NCBI GenBank assembly: GCA_026707735.1
Contig: JAPOWH010000003.1
Coordinates: 124,001 to 188,000, forward strand
DNA length: 64,000 bases
Direction: 5' to 3'
Source of the DNA: Gammaproteobacteria bacterium
Lineage (GTDB): Bacteria > Pseudomonadota > Gammaproteobacteria > Pseudomonadales > Azotimanducaceae
A model generated the notes under the pieces. The model had not been told where the DNA came from. It made no database searches and saw only the letters and a program-made list of their open reading frames with translations. A program made the position numbers and the translations under genes. Positions 18,046-27,244 of the stretch are shown here, piece after piece (the first letter of the stretch is position 1; the number at the start of each line of letters is the position of its first letter).

Positions 18046-18073
18046 AAGGGCGCAGAGAATACTTTGCGCCCTT
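18046..18073. terminator. Possible bidirectional terminator
   Basis: AAGGGCGCA and TGCGCCCTT make a nine-base perfect stem with a ten-base loop. The flanks are only moderately T/A-rich (ATTTCAT on the plus strand), so termination efficiency is uncertain. It insulates the PilL-TraD operon from upstream transcription. Confidence 0.45.
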
Positions 18074-18242
18074 ATTTCATATGTTAAATCGATGGGATGT
18101 TGACATTTCAATTGAATTAGTCATTATCGATGCGAAATTTTTTCTAATCTTATTCCTAGCTATAGGGGGATTTGATCACTTGCCTCAGAGCTCGTAATCC
18201 CGACAGTGTCTGAATTCATTTTCGCTTCTGAAATTCCGTGGC

Positions 18243-18716
18243 ATGTGCACACTGCGCATTATTTGCCACAGTATCTCTATGATTTCTCGTCTTCGCACAA
18301 GCACGATCATCGGTCTTTTCATTCTCTTATTCGTCGCAATACCGATTCAGTCCGACGAAGAGGTTCAAGTCGGTCGTTACTCTTCAATTCAACCTGTTCC
18401 AACATCCTCGCAAGAGGATGTCTTCCAGGCAATCGCAACCATCGAGTTTCCGGACACTATCCAAACTGTTGGAGATGCTATTAGGTTCTCTATTCAAGAT
18501 CAGGGCTTTCGTCTTGCGTCGCCACAGTCTGTAGACGAACGCATGAAAATTTTGCTCGACCTACCCCTACCCAAGGCTCATCGTAGGCTTGGTCCAATGC
18601 CACTGAAGTTGACATTGGAGACGCTCGCAGGACCAGTTTGGAGGGTAGTTCAGGACCCCGTTCATCGACTTGTTGGATTCGAGCTGTGCGACGATGGCAC
18701 AAAGGACTCTAAATGA
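18243..18716 (+). CDS. PilL N-terminal-domain ICE protein (TIGR03748-like)
   Basis: A secreted protein of up to 157 residues. A hydrophobic signal (TIIGLFILLFVAIPIQ) is followed by RYSSIQPVPTSSQEDVFQAI, IQTVGDAIRFSIQDQGFRLA, LPKAHRRLGPMPLKLTLETL, and AGPVWRVVQDPVHRLVGFEL. This is the periplasmic PilL N-terminal domain shared by PFGI-1-type ICEs, related to the lipoprotein of the conjugative type IV pilus. It is the first gene of a run of overlapping genes. The start could be ATG 18243 or ATG 18279; the second gives a more typical signal peptide. The stop overlaps the next ATG (ATGA), indicating translational coupling. Confidence 0.78.
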   Translation: MCTLRIICHSISMISRLRTSTIIGLFILLFVAIPIQSDEEVQVGRYSSIQPVPTSSQEDVFQAIATIEFPDTIQTVGDAIRFSIQDQGFRLASPQSVDERMKILLDLPLPKAHRRLGPMPLKLTLETLAGPVWRVVQDPVHRLVGFELCDDGTKDSK

Positions 18717-19057
18717 ATGCTCTAGTCATTGTTCTTTTTCTAGGTGTCATTGTGTTTCTTCAAGAATTCAGTGGTTCGACGGGTACTAGGGTCATGGAAC
18801 ATCTCAACGAAGCTGAAAAATCGAATCAACTAGACCGTACCAACCCTGGCAAATTGTTCAGTTGCCGCTACACGGACGACGGCGTGCCGTACCGAAACCT
18901 CGCGCGGGATAGCAGTGTTGACCGTACTTCTGCATCTGATAGCGATGTGTTAGACCCAGCTAAGGAGGGCTTGAAAGAGCTATCTGAAAGTCAGGAGGCA
19001 CTCTCTGAGCCAATCGATGCAGACGGAGTTTCCGAAACGGTGGATCTTGAAGAATGA
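18713..19057 (+). CDS. Small ICE membrane protein of unknown function
   Basis: A 114-residue protein with one N-terminal hydrophobic helix (ALVIVLFLGVIVFLQ) and a polar, acidic C-terminal part rich in Asp, Glu and Ser. It overlaps PilL by four bases and the next gene by four bases. Similar small proteins fill this position in PFGI-1-like elements, but I do not recognise a family. A role with the pilus or mating apparatus is inferred from position only. Confidence 0.65.
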   Translation: MNALVIVLFLGVIVFLQEFSGSTGTRVMEHLNEAEKSNQLDRTNPGKLFSCRYTDDGVPYRNLARDSSVDRTSASDSDVLDPAKEGLKELSESQEALSEPIDADGVSETVDLEE

Positions 19058-19821
19058 GATTCAAATTGATCGTCGTACTGCTGCTTCTTTTTGCGTCTGC
19101 ACTAAACGCGCAGACTATCACCCAGGTCAACGAGCTTTCCCTAGATCGTACGAATACAGAGGTTGGCATATCTGTCCCAGTGCACACGACCGAGGCGGCT
19201 CTTTGGGGGTTGTCCAACGAAGAGTGGGAGCGCCACCTAGAGCTTCTGCGTGGCATTCGTGGCAGGCTGAGTAGCGAAGGTATTTCCCCGATCGAAGTGC
19301 TAGGCATTCATGCGAGAAACGACGCAGAGCGCGAACACTACGCCGAAGTTTGGGCGCAAATGATGATTATGGATGCAGAACGGGTGCTCAAATTTCAGAA
19401 AGCATACGATCAAGCAATCAGGGAAATTGCTGCAGACATGCCGCTCATTGATCCAGAGCTGGTGCCTACGAAGGAGACCAACGACGAAGTAGAACTCCTT
19501 CCCACTGATCGCATCATGTATTTCACTTCACTGGATTGCTTAGCTTGCGAGGTCATTTACGAACGCACGGCTCAACTGCTTCTGGAAGTAGACGGGATCG
19601 ACGTCTACTTTCTGGGTACGAGTACCGATGACCACGTTCAGATTAGAAATTGGGCACGGGAAAGAGGCATCGTGCCATTGGACGTTCGGTCCAACACGAT
19701 CACATTGAATGCCGACAATGGATCTCTCAAGACTTTGGTTCCGCGCATGCACGAAGTTCCATTCCTCATGTTGCGCCGAGGCGAGGAATCACTGGACTTT
19801 CCCATCGAAAAGCTGCAGTGA
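19054..19821 (+). CDS. TIGR03759-family ICE protein
   Basis: A 255-residue exported protein. A signal peptide (LIVVLLLLFASALNAQ) is followed by AALWGLSNEEWERHLELLRG, then IRGRLSSEGISPIEVLGIHA and RNDAEREHYAEVWAQ, the diagnostic TIGR03759 region. The C-terminal part carries MYFTSLDCLACEVIYERTAQ, a thioredoxin-like strand with a CLAC motif in the place of CxxC, so a thiol-disulfide role in the periplasm is possible. It overlaps both neighbours by short ATGA or TGATG junctions. The family is restricted to PFGI-1-type ICEs. Confidence 0.82.
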   Translation: MRFKLIVVLLLLFASALNAQTITQVNELSLDRTNTEVGISVPVHTTEAALWGLSNEEWERHLELLRGIRGRLSSEGISPIEVLGIHARNDAEREHYAEVWAQMMIMDAERVLKFQKAYDQAIREIAADMPLIDPELVPTKETNDEVELLPTDRIMYFTSLDCLACEVIYERTAQLLLEVDGIDVYFLGTSTDDHVQIRNWARERGIVPLDVRSNTITLNADNGSLKTLVPRMHEVPFLMLRRGEESLDFPIEKLQ

Positions 19822-20408
19822 TGCATGAACGTGTTGCGCGTTACTTTGCACTAGTCAGTCTGCTCCTGCTTGGCGGTTCCTCATACCTCGAGGAGGAGTC
19901 AGACGCAATCCCCAATTCTTATTTGAAGGCAGCCAGTGCGGCTCGAGTGCCGGCTGACTTGCTCTATGCCATGGCGTTGACCGAAAGCGGACGTACAGTG
20001 GATGAGGAACACGGTTTTCGGCCATGGCCTTGGACCCTGAATATAGGTGGAACCGGCAAGGTGTTTGTCAACCGCAGTCTTGCGCAGAAGGAACTACAGC
20101 GCAGACTAGATGAGGGCAAAACACTAGTCGATATTGGCTTGATGCAAGTCAATTGGCACAACCACCGCGACAAGTTTGATTCCGCCTATCAGGCATTGAA
20201 CCCCATAAAGAATCTCGCCGTAGGGGCAGACATTCTTAGGTCCTGCTACGAACGAGAACGGGATTGGTGGCTTGCGGTTGGCTGCTACCACGCACCAAAT
20301 TCAGCTGATCGAGCAGGGAAATATAGAGAACGAGTACGCCGTAACCTTGATTTGTATGTCGCTGTATCAAGGAAAAACAAGAACTTAACAGAGTACTCTG
20401 CCGGATGA
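19821..20408 (+). CDS. ICE lytic transglycosylase (SLT domain)
   Basis: A 195-residue exported peptidoglycan lyase. After a signal segment (RYFALVSLLLLGGSSYL), the SLT fold begins at about residue 35: LKAASAARVPADLLYAMALT then ESG, in which the glutamate is the catalytic acid. DIGLMQVNWHNH and NLAVGADILRSCYERERDWW followed by LAVGCYHAPNS are the remaining conserved boxes. In conjugative elements this enzyme opens the cell wall for the mating apparatus. I start at ATG 19821, overlapping the previous stop. The last codons overlap the TraD start by four bases. Confidence 0.88.
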   Translation: MHERVARYFALVSLLLLGGSSYLEEESDAIPNSYLKAASAARVPADLLYAMALTESGRTVDEEHGFRPWPWTLNIGGTGKVFVNRSLAQKELQRRLDEGKTLVDIGLMQVNWHNHRDKFDSAYQALNPIKNLAVGADILRSCYERERDWWLAVGCYHAPNSADRAGKYRERVRRNLDLYVAVSRKNKNLTEYSAG

Positions 20409-22390
20409 AGTACCCGGTTGAAGCGTTGTTACGTGCGCCCATTGAGCTTTGGTCCTCATGCGTCGCGACGCTAGCTGCGTTTGTCTTGATATTCGCCCAC
20501 AGATTTCTCTACTTGCCTCGTTTCTTTGCGTATGGAGTGGCATTGGCATTCGCTCTGCTTGCTGTGGTCCGAGGAATTCAAGGTATTTCAGTGATTTGCT
20601 ACCAAAAGGGTCTATTGCGATCCCGTTCTTGGAACATGCACACGGAGAAAATTCCCAGAAAACGAGGGTTCGTCTACCTAGGAGAAGGATTCAAGTGGAC
20701 CCAGAAGCACGCACAGCGACTGGCTGACACTAGGCGACCTGAATGTCGCAGGTACATACAACATGACTCAACACGCAAGTGGAGGTCATTGCTCGAAAAA
20801 TGCTGTCCATGGCTAGTCACCGCAAATGGCCCAAGGTCGCTGCCAGTCAGTGGGAAGCCAGAACTGCATGGGGTCGAACCGAACAAGCAAAAAGTGTGGC
20901 TGAATTCAGCCGATAGAGTTGGTCACACCTTGGTTTTGGGCACTACTCGCGTTGGCAAGACCCGTCTGGCCGAATTGCTGCTTGCGCAAGACATTAGGAA
21001 CGGCCACGTCGTACTAGTCTTCGACCCGAAAGGCGACATGGACTTGCTGTGCAGAACCTACGCGGAGGCCATGCGCTGGGGTAGGGGAAACCAATTCTCC
21101 ATGTTTCACTTGGGCTATCCAGAACACTCCTGCAGATACAACGCCATTGGACGGTTTTCGCGCATCACCGAAGTTGCAACTCGGATAGCCAATCAATTGC
21201 CTGGCGGGGGAAGTTCCTCAGCATTCCGGGAGTTCGCTTGGCGATTCGTAAACATCATCGCGCACGCGATAGTGGCTCTAGGCAACACTCCAAACTACTT
21301 GAAAATAAGAAAATATATTAATGATATTGAACCTCTTTTCATTGAATACACTAGAAATCTCTTGATGCGAACTCAACAAGCAGGCTGGGCGGCCCACGTA
21401 AAGCAAATCGAAAAGTCTACGAGCCAAAGAAATTTGCCAAATGCGCTTAAAGGAAGGGATCCACAGGCAGTTGCACTATACAAGTATGTCCAGGAGTTCG
21501 CCATCGAGGATCCGGTTTTGGATGGATTGATTTCGGCGTTCAAATACGACCGCACCTACTTCGACAAGATTGTTTCTTCGGTAGGCCCACTAATGGAGAA
21601 ACTGACCACGGGACCGATCGCCGAGCTCATATCACCCACAGAGGACCGTCCAGATCACCGTCCAATGATAGAGTGGCTTGATGTCATAAGGAAAGGTGGA
21701 ATTGTCTATATCGGGCTTGACGCACTCTCTGATTCAATGGTTGCTGGAGCCGTAGGAAATTCCATGTTTGCCGATCTAGTATCGGTAGCGGGGTACCTCT
21801 ACAAATTTGGGGTTCACGGAGAGGGTCAAGATTTCCATGAACCGCCTCGAGTTTGCATACACGCTGACGAATTCAATGAACTCATTGGGGACGAGTTTGT
21901 GCCGCTGCTTAACAAGGCTGGTGGCGCAGGTTTTCAAGTCACTGCCTACACTCAAACCATGTCGGACATTGAAGCCCGAGTCGGAGACCGCGCAAAGTCC
22001 GGTCAAATTGCCGGAAACTTCAATTCGCTGGTTATGTTGCGAGTGAAAGAGCTCGCGACTGCAGAAGTCCTCACAAAGCAATTACCCCGAATCGAACTAA
22101 GGGCTCTTGCGGGCACATCTGGAGCATCAGATGCACGAGACACGCAAGGAAGATTGAGCTTTCAAGCGCGAAATGACGATCGACTGACCTCGAATGAAGC
22201 CCCGCTACTCAGCCCTGCTGAAATTGTGGCTTTGCCTCGCGGACAAGCGTTTGCTCTCTTGGAGGGAGGAAATCTGTGGAAGGTTCGATTCCCTCTACCG
22301 GATAAGCACGATCCATTCATGCCGACCGATGCCAACGAGCTTTTGAATCAAGTAACTCGCCAATACTCGCAGGCGAATTGGGACGGATAG
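20405..22390 (+). CDS. traD: Conjugative coupling protein, TraD (PFGI-1 class)
   Basis: A 661-residue hexameric ATPase that hands the relaxase-DNA complex to the secretion channel. Two N-terminal membrane helices lie in residues 10-65. Walker A is GTTRVGKTR near residue 178. A second conserved region is VLVFDPKGDMDLL, and Walker B is VCIHADEFNELIG near residue 484. QVTAYTQTMSDIEARVGDRA and GNFNSLVMLRVKELATAE belong to the TraD/TraG P-loop family. All core motifs are intact, and the length is normal to slightly short. It is the distal gene of the coupled operon, followed 40 bases later by the TIGR03747-like gene. No relaxase or type IV secretion genes are in the window, so it is probably unemployed. 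Confidence 0.9.
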   Translation: MKYPVEALLRAPIELWSSCVATLAAFVLIFAHRFLYLPRFFAYGVALAFALLAVVRGIQGISVICYQKGLLRSRSWNMHTEKIPRKRGFVYLGEGFKWTQKHAQRLADTRRPECRRYIQHDSTRKWRSLLEKCCPWLVTANGPRSLPVSGKPELHGVEPNKQKVWLNSADRVGHTLVLGTTRVGKTRLAELLLAQDIRNGHVVLVFDPKGDMDLLCRTYAEAMRWGRGNQFSMFHLGYPEHSCRYNAIGRFSRITEVATRIANQLPGGGSSSAFREFAWRFVNIIAHAIVALGNTPNYLKIRKYINDIEPLFIEYTRNLLMRTQQAGWAAHVKQIEKSTSQRNLPNALKGRDPQAVALYKYVQEFAIEDPVLDGLISAFKYDRTYFDKIVSSVGPLMEKLTTGPIAELISPTEDRPDHRPMIEWLDVIRKGGIVYIGLDALSDSMVAGAVGNSMFADLVSVAGYLYKFGVHGEGQDFHEPPRVCIHADEFNELIGDEFVPLLNKAGGAGFQVTAYTQTMSDIEARVGDRAKSGQIAGNFNSLVMLRVKELATAEVLTKQLPRIELRALAGTSGASDARDTQGRLSFQARNDDRLTSNEAPLLSPAEIVALPRGQAFALLEGGNLWKVRFPLPDKHDPFMPTDANELLNQVTRQYSQANWDG

Positions 22391-22430
22391 CCGCGGAAAT
22401 GCTCCAGATTACCTAGATTGAAGTCGTCAA

Positions 22431-23153
22431 TTGGCAACGCCGGCTAGCCGAAAAACAGAATCCTCCAACCCCATAGTGTCGGTTATAGGCATGTTTCTCA
22501 AGACTGTCGGAAGCCTAGTGCTCTTTGTCTTTCTAGGAATTGCAATTGAATTCGCGGGAATGGGGCATTTGTGGGAGCCGCACGATGGATCCAGACTGAG
22601 AGACAGAGTCGCCATAGAGCACAACGCATTGGAAGCTCAAGTCGGTTCGCAATCTATGGATTTCCTCGATCAATTGCAAAGTGTCTATCTAGGTTGGATT
22701 GACGCGGCAATCGGGCATTTTGACTCTCAAAGTGTGGGATCACATAGTAGAACGTCCAATCAGGCCAACACGCCAAGTCCGCTAGCGAAATCTGTTGAGA
22801 AAGTCGCACTAACGCTTGCCCATTACTCTTCTATTGCAGCCGAATTCGTTCGAGCCACGGCGTTTCGGTTCGCTGCGCTGAGCATTGGCATTGCTGTGGC
22901 AGCTGCTCTCGGAGCTGTGGGTTTTACCGATGGATTGGTAAGACGAGACATTCGGCGCTGGTCGGGAGGCCGGGAGAGTTCAAGGATCTACAACGTTGCA
23001 AGAAGGATGATTGGTCCGGGTATCTTGGCGTATTCATTGGTGTTTATCGTATGGCCCTGGCCACTGCACATTGGATGGACTATCGCTTGCTATTCATCTA
23101 TATGCGCGGTGTTGCTGTCAGTGGCGAGTTCTCGCTTCAAGAAGTATCTCTAA
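22431..23153 (+). CDS. TIGR03747-family ICE membrane protein
   Basis: A 240-residue protein with an N-terminal helix (VLFVFLGIAIEFAGMG), a periplasmic loop, and further helices. The block AALGAVGFTDGLVRRDIRRW then SGGRESSRIYNVARRM is diagnostic for the PFL_4697/TIGR03747 ICE membrane protein, which in intact elements directly follows traD. The TTG start at 22431 has no strong ribosome-binding site. After this gene the canonical order (TIGR03745, TIGR03750, TIGR03746, TIGR03749 and so on) stops and an insertion sequence begins 238 bases later. Confidence 0.8.
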   Translation: MATPASRKTESSNPIVSVIGMFLKTVGSLVLFVFLGIAIEFAGMGHLWEPHDGSRLRDRVAIEHNALEAQVGSQSMDFLDQLQSVYLGWIDAAIGHFDSQSVGSHSRTSNQANTPSPLAKSVEKVALTLAHYSSIAAEFVRATAFRFAALSIGIAVAAALGAVGFTDGLVRRDIRRWSGGRESSRIYNVARRMIGPGILAYSLVFIVWPWPLHIGWTIACYSSICAVLLSVASSRFKKYL

Positions 23154-23390
23154 ATAGCTTTACCTTGGCCTGAACTAGACACCTCACTTCGCGTTCCCCA
23201 ACGGCAATAACTGTTACCTGAACAACGTTCTGAACCTGGAACGCAATTGATTCAATAATTGGTTTGACGTTCTCTTCGGATGAGGGAACTTAGCCTAGAC
23301 CTAGCAGAAATTGCAGAAGACCAACACAGGTTCCACGAGATCCAAGGTTTAATGTGCATCGTATTTGAGCTTGCTACACGTTAGATGGTA

Positions 23391-23403
23391 TGGATGCCTT
23401 CCA
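23391..23403. repeat. Left inverted repeat of the IS1111-type element
   Basis: TGGATGCCTTCCA, the exact reverse complement of 24757-24769. Confidence 0.8.
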
Positions 23404-23434
23404 GCTACCCAGCGTGGTAGCTTATTGTTTTTTT
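23403..23434 (+). terminator. Intrinsic terminator-like hairpin at the left IS end
   Basis: AGCTACC and GGTAGCT pair over seven bases with a six-base loop, followed by TATTGTTTTTTT. It would block transcription entering from the flank and so protect the transposase gene from read-through. Confidence 0.55.
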
Positions 23435-23457
23435 ACCAACAAGGAAGGAAGACATCC

Positions 23458-23910
23458 ATGGACAACATTGCAAAAACTGTGGGGCTGGATCTGGCGAAGA
23501 ATTCGTTCCACGTGTTCTGCGCCGACAGGGAAGGCAGGCTTGTTGAATCGAAGGCGCTGCGGCGAGGCGAGGCACTGCAGTATTTCGCCAAGCTCGGTCC
23601 CTGCGTCGTGGCGATGGAGACCTGCACGGGAGCGAACTGGTGGTGCCGCCAGATCAAGGAACAGGGCCACGACGCGCGCCTGATTCCGGCGGCGTACGTG
23701 AAGCCGTACGCCAAGAGCCAGAAGAACGACGCGCTGGACGCCGAGGCGATCTGCGAGGCGGCGGCCAAGAAGCTCATCTACCTGAGCTTGCGCGAAGCGA
23801 GCGCCAACTGGAAGGGACCGATGCTGAACTGGCAGTCGGCCAAGAGAGAGTTCGCCATTCACTTCGGCGATCGATTCAACCCGTCGAAGGGATGGGTGAC
23901 AAAAGCGTAG
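23458..23910 (+). pseudogene. IS1111-type transposase, N-terminal part
   Basis: AAGGAAGG precedes ATG 23458. The protein begins MDNIAKTVGLDLAKNSFHVF, the first DEDD aspartate region of the IS110-family RuvC-like domain. VVAMETCTGANWWCRQIKEQ holds the second acidic residue, and KPYAKSQKNDALDAEAICEA the last pair. After about residue 110 the sequence stops resembling the family and ends at 23910, where the helical linker should begin. The catalytic domain is complete, but the tail is foreign. Confidence 0.8.
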
Positions 23911-23916
23911 AATGCA

Positions 23917-24507
23917 ATGAAATTATTGGAGTCCAAAAATTTTCTCCCCCTCGGGGGAGAACTGGGAAACAGGCAATACACGGGATTCCTGACACTCCTG
24001 GTTCTCGCCTCGATCGATCGGCTGACGGAGTCCGCTGCAGATCTGCATGCGCGGATCACCGCGTGGCACAAGACGTGCGAGGCGAGCAAGCGGCTGGAGC
24101 AGATACCCGGTGTCGGGGTGCTCACCGCCACCTATCTTGCCGCCATGCTCGGAGACGGTTCGGCGTATCGCAGCGGACGCCAGTTCTCGGCCAGCCTGGG
24201 ACTGGTTCCCCGGCAGCTGTCCACCGGCGGAAAGCAGAAGCTGGGAGGCATCACCAAGAAGGGCGATTGGACACTGCGGTCGCTGCTGTGCGAAGGGGCA
24301 ATCTCCGTTCTGCGCCACCGTCTGAGAGACAGCGGCAGGCATTTCCCCGGAACGACACGTCGCTTGGAGCAGAAGTCGATGAAATCGGTCGCCGTGGAGT
24401 TGGCGAACCGCAACGCCAGGACGGCATGGGCGATGATCCGCCATGGCGCGGACAGCGATCCCGCGAGGCAGCATCTGGCAAAGGAACCAATGGCTCTGGC
24501 CGCTTGA
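23917..24507 (+). pseudogene. IS1111-type transposase, C-terminal part
   Basis: From about residue 50 this frame is the Transposase_20 domain: SKRLEQIPGVGVLTATYLAA, SGRQFSASLGLVPRQLSTGG, KQKLGGITKKGDWTLRSLLC and ARTAWAMIRHGAD. The IS110-family active-site serine region is in the FSASLGLVP area. The first part, with CTCCCCC/GGGGGAG inverted bases at 23943-23960, is not transposase-like. Together with the frame at 23458 it would make one full transposase, so internal sequence was deleted or replaced. Confidence 0.8.
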
Positions 24508-24756
24508 GGAAGAGGAACTCGCAGCAGCGATGGAAGAACGGAAACATTCCGGGACCGGGAGAACCCGTTGTCTACTAGGAGCTCGAAGCTCGCATGCTGG
24601 ATTGGGACCCGGTCCTCGGATACCATCGGGGCCAGAGCGGCAATCGCCGACTCGCAGACAGGTCGAATAGAAGTGCGCGAAGTCCGTCTGCTCAACGTTG
24701 CTGTCAATATGGACTTGAAATGGAGCAATCAAATGAACTGATCTGAACTGACGTCA
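24508..24756 (+). other. Non-coding 3' region of the IS, candidate seekRNA/bridge RNA locus
   Basis: About 250 bases between the transposase stop and the right inverted repeat hold no gene. In IS1111-group elements the guide (seek/bridge) RNA is encoded downstream of the transposase, exactly here. The RNA fold itself was not computed, so this is a positional inference. Confidence 0.35.
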
Positions 24757-24769
24757 TGGAAGGCATCCA
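24757..24769. repeat. Right inverted repeat of the IS1111-type element
   Basis: TGGAAGGCATCCA, the exact reverse complement of the left repeat at 23391-23403. Confidence 0.8.
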
Positions 24770-24894
24770 TAGAAGCGGACAGTTGAAAAATTGTTGTTGT
24801 TGAGCCTCGTGGGTATGTGGGGAACTCGCCAGAGTTGTCCACATATCCACAGGCCGATTTTTTTGAAAAATTGCATTTTCGATTTGCCTTTCCC

Positions 24895-25083
24895 TCAGAT
24901 CGCTCCCGCATGTTCCCGTTCGAATTCCGCAGGAGACAGATAGCCCAGCGAGGAATGCAGCCGCTGCGTGTTGTAGAACCCCTCGAAATAGTCGAAGATC
25001 ATCGACCCGCGATGCTCTTGCAGTCTCTTTGGATCACCGGTCGCCCGCCGCAATTGTGTGTATCTGCGTTCCTGTGCTACCAT
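24895..25083 (-). pseudogene. IS3-family transposase, C-terminal fragment
   Basis: The last 40 or so residues read GSMIFDYFEGFYNTQRLHSS and LGYLSPAEFE, the classic end of IS3-family OrfB (integrase core) just after the catalytic glutamate. The rest of the gene is absent. Beyond its stop, at 24809-24850, an imperfect inverted repeat (GTGGGTATGTGG with CCACATATCCAC) belongs to the element's 3' flank. It is a short remnant abutting the IS1111-type element. Confidence 0.7.
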
Positions 25084-26119
25084 CGGCTCATTGACATAGC
25101 CTTGAAGATAATTCTTGTGTCGCTGCGTATCAAACTAATCCCCCGAGTTTCCCTCGCGTTTGACTGCATCACACTAGCTTTTCTAACGGGAAGTGCAACT
25201 CCTAGGACCACAGGAAACGGATCGGACGATCCTGACATATGATCAATTGGCTATTGCGATAAGCCTTTGTCCTACCTAGAATAGTGTGGAGATTGGTGTA
25301 TGTTGTTTGGTCTGCATCATAGGGATGTCGTCTTCCGCAACGAAACCACAAACACACGGTACATCAGAGGTTTCCACCCTGTATCCCAAGCAATAGGAGC
25401 TATTCATGCGGCTGATGTTATGCGCTATGAGATTGCAATAAGATTAAATTTTTTCGCATTCGTAGAGTGGGTGGAAGATGGTGCTAAGCGAGCACCTCCG
25501 ATGCCCCCTCCTCCGCACTGCCAGTTCCATGCAAGATTACGAGGGAAGATGCCGATATCTAAACTGGCACCTGCAAGTATACGATTCCCCAAGTAGAGGA
25601 AACAGACCTTATGTTTAAAAGCCGGAAAGCGCGCTTCCACGCGCCCCCTCCGTCTGGGTATCACTTGCTAACTTTCAACCGTTTTGACTGGGTGAATTAG
25701 GTGACTCAGTGAGTCTCAATAATGCGAATTGGAAGAGTGAATCAAGTGGTATGTGCTATACTACACTATAAGCGAACACAAAGAAATGTCAGAATTTACA
25801 TCTGACGCTTGGAAACATTGACGTATTGCCGAACCTATTGCATATACCCAAATGATTCACGTTGAGCTGCCAGCAAACTGTTCATCGAAGTGTCAGCCTG
25901 AATCTCTATCTGAAAGCTATAGCCATGTGCGGAAGCCAGTTGTGCTCTAAGTGTCGATTGAATCGCCATTCCCAAGCAATTAGAGTCTTCAAAACACGGA
26001 AATCCTCTTGTGCACTCAACAACAATTTCAATATCCATCCAAGGTGGCTAAGACAGATGCAAACGCGAACAACCAATCAGACTACTCTACTGTCGAGAAT
26101 TTCTAATTATTCTGGCAAT
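25084..26119. other. Long stretch without a convincing gene
   Basis: One open frame at 25300-25596 (98 codons, with a GGAG 12 bases upstream of its ATG) and one on the other strand at 25425-25664 overlap. Neither resembles a known protein, and composition does not favour either. The base composition changes from even to AT-rich through this stretch, into the next gene. It probably consists of decayed accessory DNA. Confidence 0.45.
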
Positions 26120-27244
26120 ATGAATGAAGTTTCTAACATATGTAAAATTCTCACACTTAGTTTAATAGTGGCGTTTGCCAGCAAAGTCGCATCTATAGAG
26201 GAGATCGACCTTACATATGAATCAAATCTCGATTCAAAGGCCAGACATCGCGTATTTTCATATGAATTTGCCGACATAGATGGGACTGGCAGTCAGAAAT
26301 TAGTGCTGATTGAAACAGGATCTCAAAGTTTTTACGACTGGGTAGTTACAATAAATGAAATTCAAGAGAATTCACGTCGAAAGATATTGTACGAGAAGCT
26401 ATTACATACATTGGACTTCAAATTATTAGTGGGAGATATAGATGGAGATAAAGAAGACGAAGTTATACTCCACCGAACTGCCGACGAATGGGAAGATCAA
26501 AGTGAAGAGACAGCACTTGTAATTTATTATGAAAATCAACAATTCAAAGAATTGGCAACTAGATCCATGGATGGTGAAAGAAGTGCAATCTTAGACATTG
26601 ATAACGATGGAAGGCACGAATTACTTATTGTTGCTTTCACCGAAATTCTTCCCCATGGCGAAGGTATTCATCCCACTGAAATGCGCATTTACTCATATAG
26701 TAGCAATGGATTCGATTTGTTGAGTACGTACGACACTACTGATAAATCCATTCAGTGTTTGACCATAGGAGATGTCGATTCAGATGGTATTGAGGAGATC
26801 GTAACACAAGAAGCAACTCCAGACGGGGAAACGCTACACCAAATCAGTGTATATGATGTCGATAAATCTGGCACGATTAGACATTCGTACTCGAAAAATA
26901 ATGCTTTGAGTTTTTCGGCGCATCCAATCCGAGCTCGCGCAATGCGAACTTTTGTGGGCCATGATTCGAATTCTTACATTTCAGTCTATAAGCGTAAGGC
27001 TCCCAATGTAAGATCGTCCACCAACTTGACGCGTGCAGAGGACATGTTGTTGAGAATTGAGAATACTGATGGAATCGTAGATTTGGTGGAACTGCGAGGA
27101 GACATGCGATTGAGATCTGCCGCGTTGAGCGAGAGACTCCCCTTTAGCGGTGAATTCTATGCGGAAATAATTGACCGAGAGCCAACACTCATTCTGTATA
27201 CATATGATGAATTAGAGCAAGTTGTTCGCAGAAGTGATGAGTAG
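26120..27244 (+). CDS. Secreted FG-GAP/VCBS-repeat protein
   Basis: A 374-residue exported protein. The ATG at 26120 gives a signal peptide (ICKILTLSLIVAFASKVAS). The mature part carries integrin-like calcium-binding repeats: FADIDGTGSQKLVLIE, GDIDGDKEDEVILH, LDIDNDGRHELLIVAF and GDVDSDGIEEIVTQE, each a D-x-D-x-D/N-G-x-x-E-L/I motif, at roughly 60-residue spacing. This suggests a partial beta-propeller on the cell surface or in the periplasm. An open frame extends 86 codons upstream of my start but lacks protein-like features. The gene is AT-rich like the RHS gene that follows, which suggests a shared foreign origin. Confidence 0.75.
   Translation: MNEVSNICKILTLSLIVAFASKVASIEEIDLTYESNLDSKARHRVFSYEFADIDGTGSQKLVLIETGSQSFYDWVVTINEIQENSRRKILYEKLLHTLDFKLLVGDIDGDKEDEVILHRTADEWEDQSEETALVIYYENQQFKELATRSMDGERSAILDIDNDGRHELLIVAFTEILPHGEGIHPTEMRIYSYSSNGFDLLSTYDTTDKSIQCLTIGDVDSDGIEEIVTQEATPDGETLHQISVYDVDKSGTIRHSYSKNNALSFSAHPIRARAMRTFVGHDSNSYISVYKRKAPNVRSSTNLTRAEDMLLRIENTDGIVDLVELRGDMRLRSAALSERLPFSGEFYAEIIDREPTLILYTYDELEQVVRRSDE

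Larger units (their letters stand above)
23391..24769 (+). mobile_element. IS1111-group (IS110 family) insertion sequence, rearranged
   Basis: Perfect 13-base inverted repeats bound the element. The transposase reading frames within it are broken in the middle. Its base composition is distinctly more GC-rich than the flanks. Inverted repeats are a trait of the IS1111 subgroup rather than IS110 proper. The length (about 1.38 kb) is normal for the group, although internal sequence has been replaced. Confidence 0.8.

Noticed and set aside
25300-25596. 98-codon plus-strand frame with a GGAG 12 bases upstream
   Set aside because: Spacing is poor, the sequence resembles nothing and an equally long frame overlaps on the other strand. 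I keep it only in the description of the gap.
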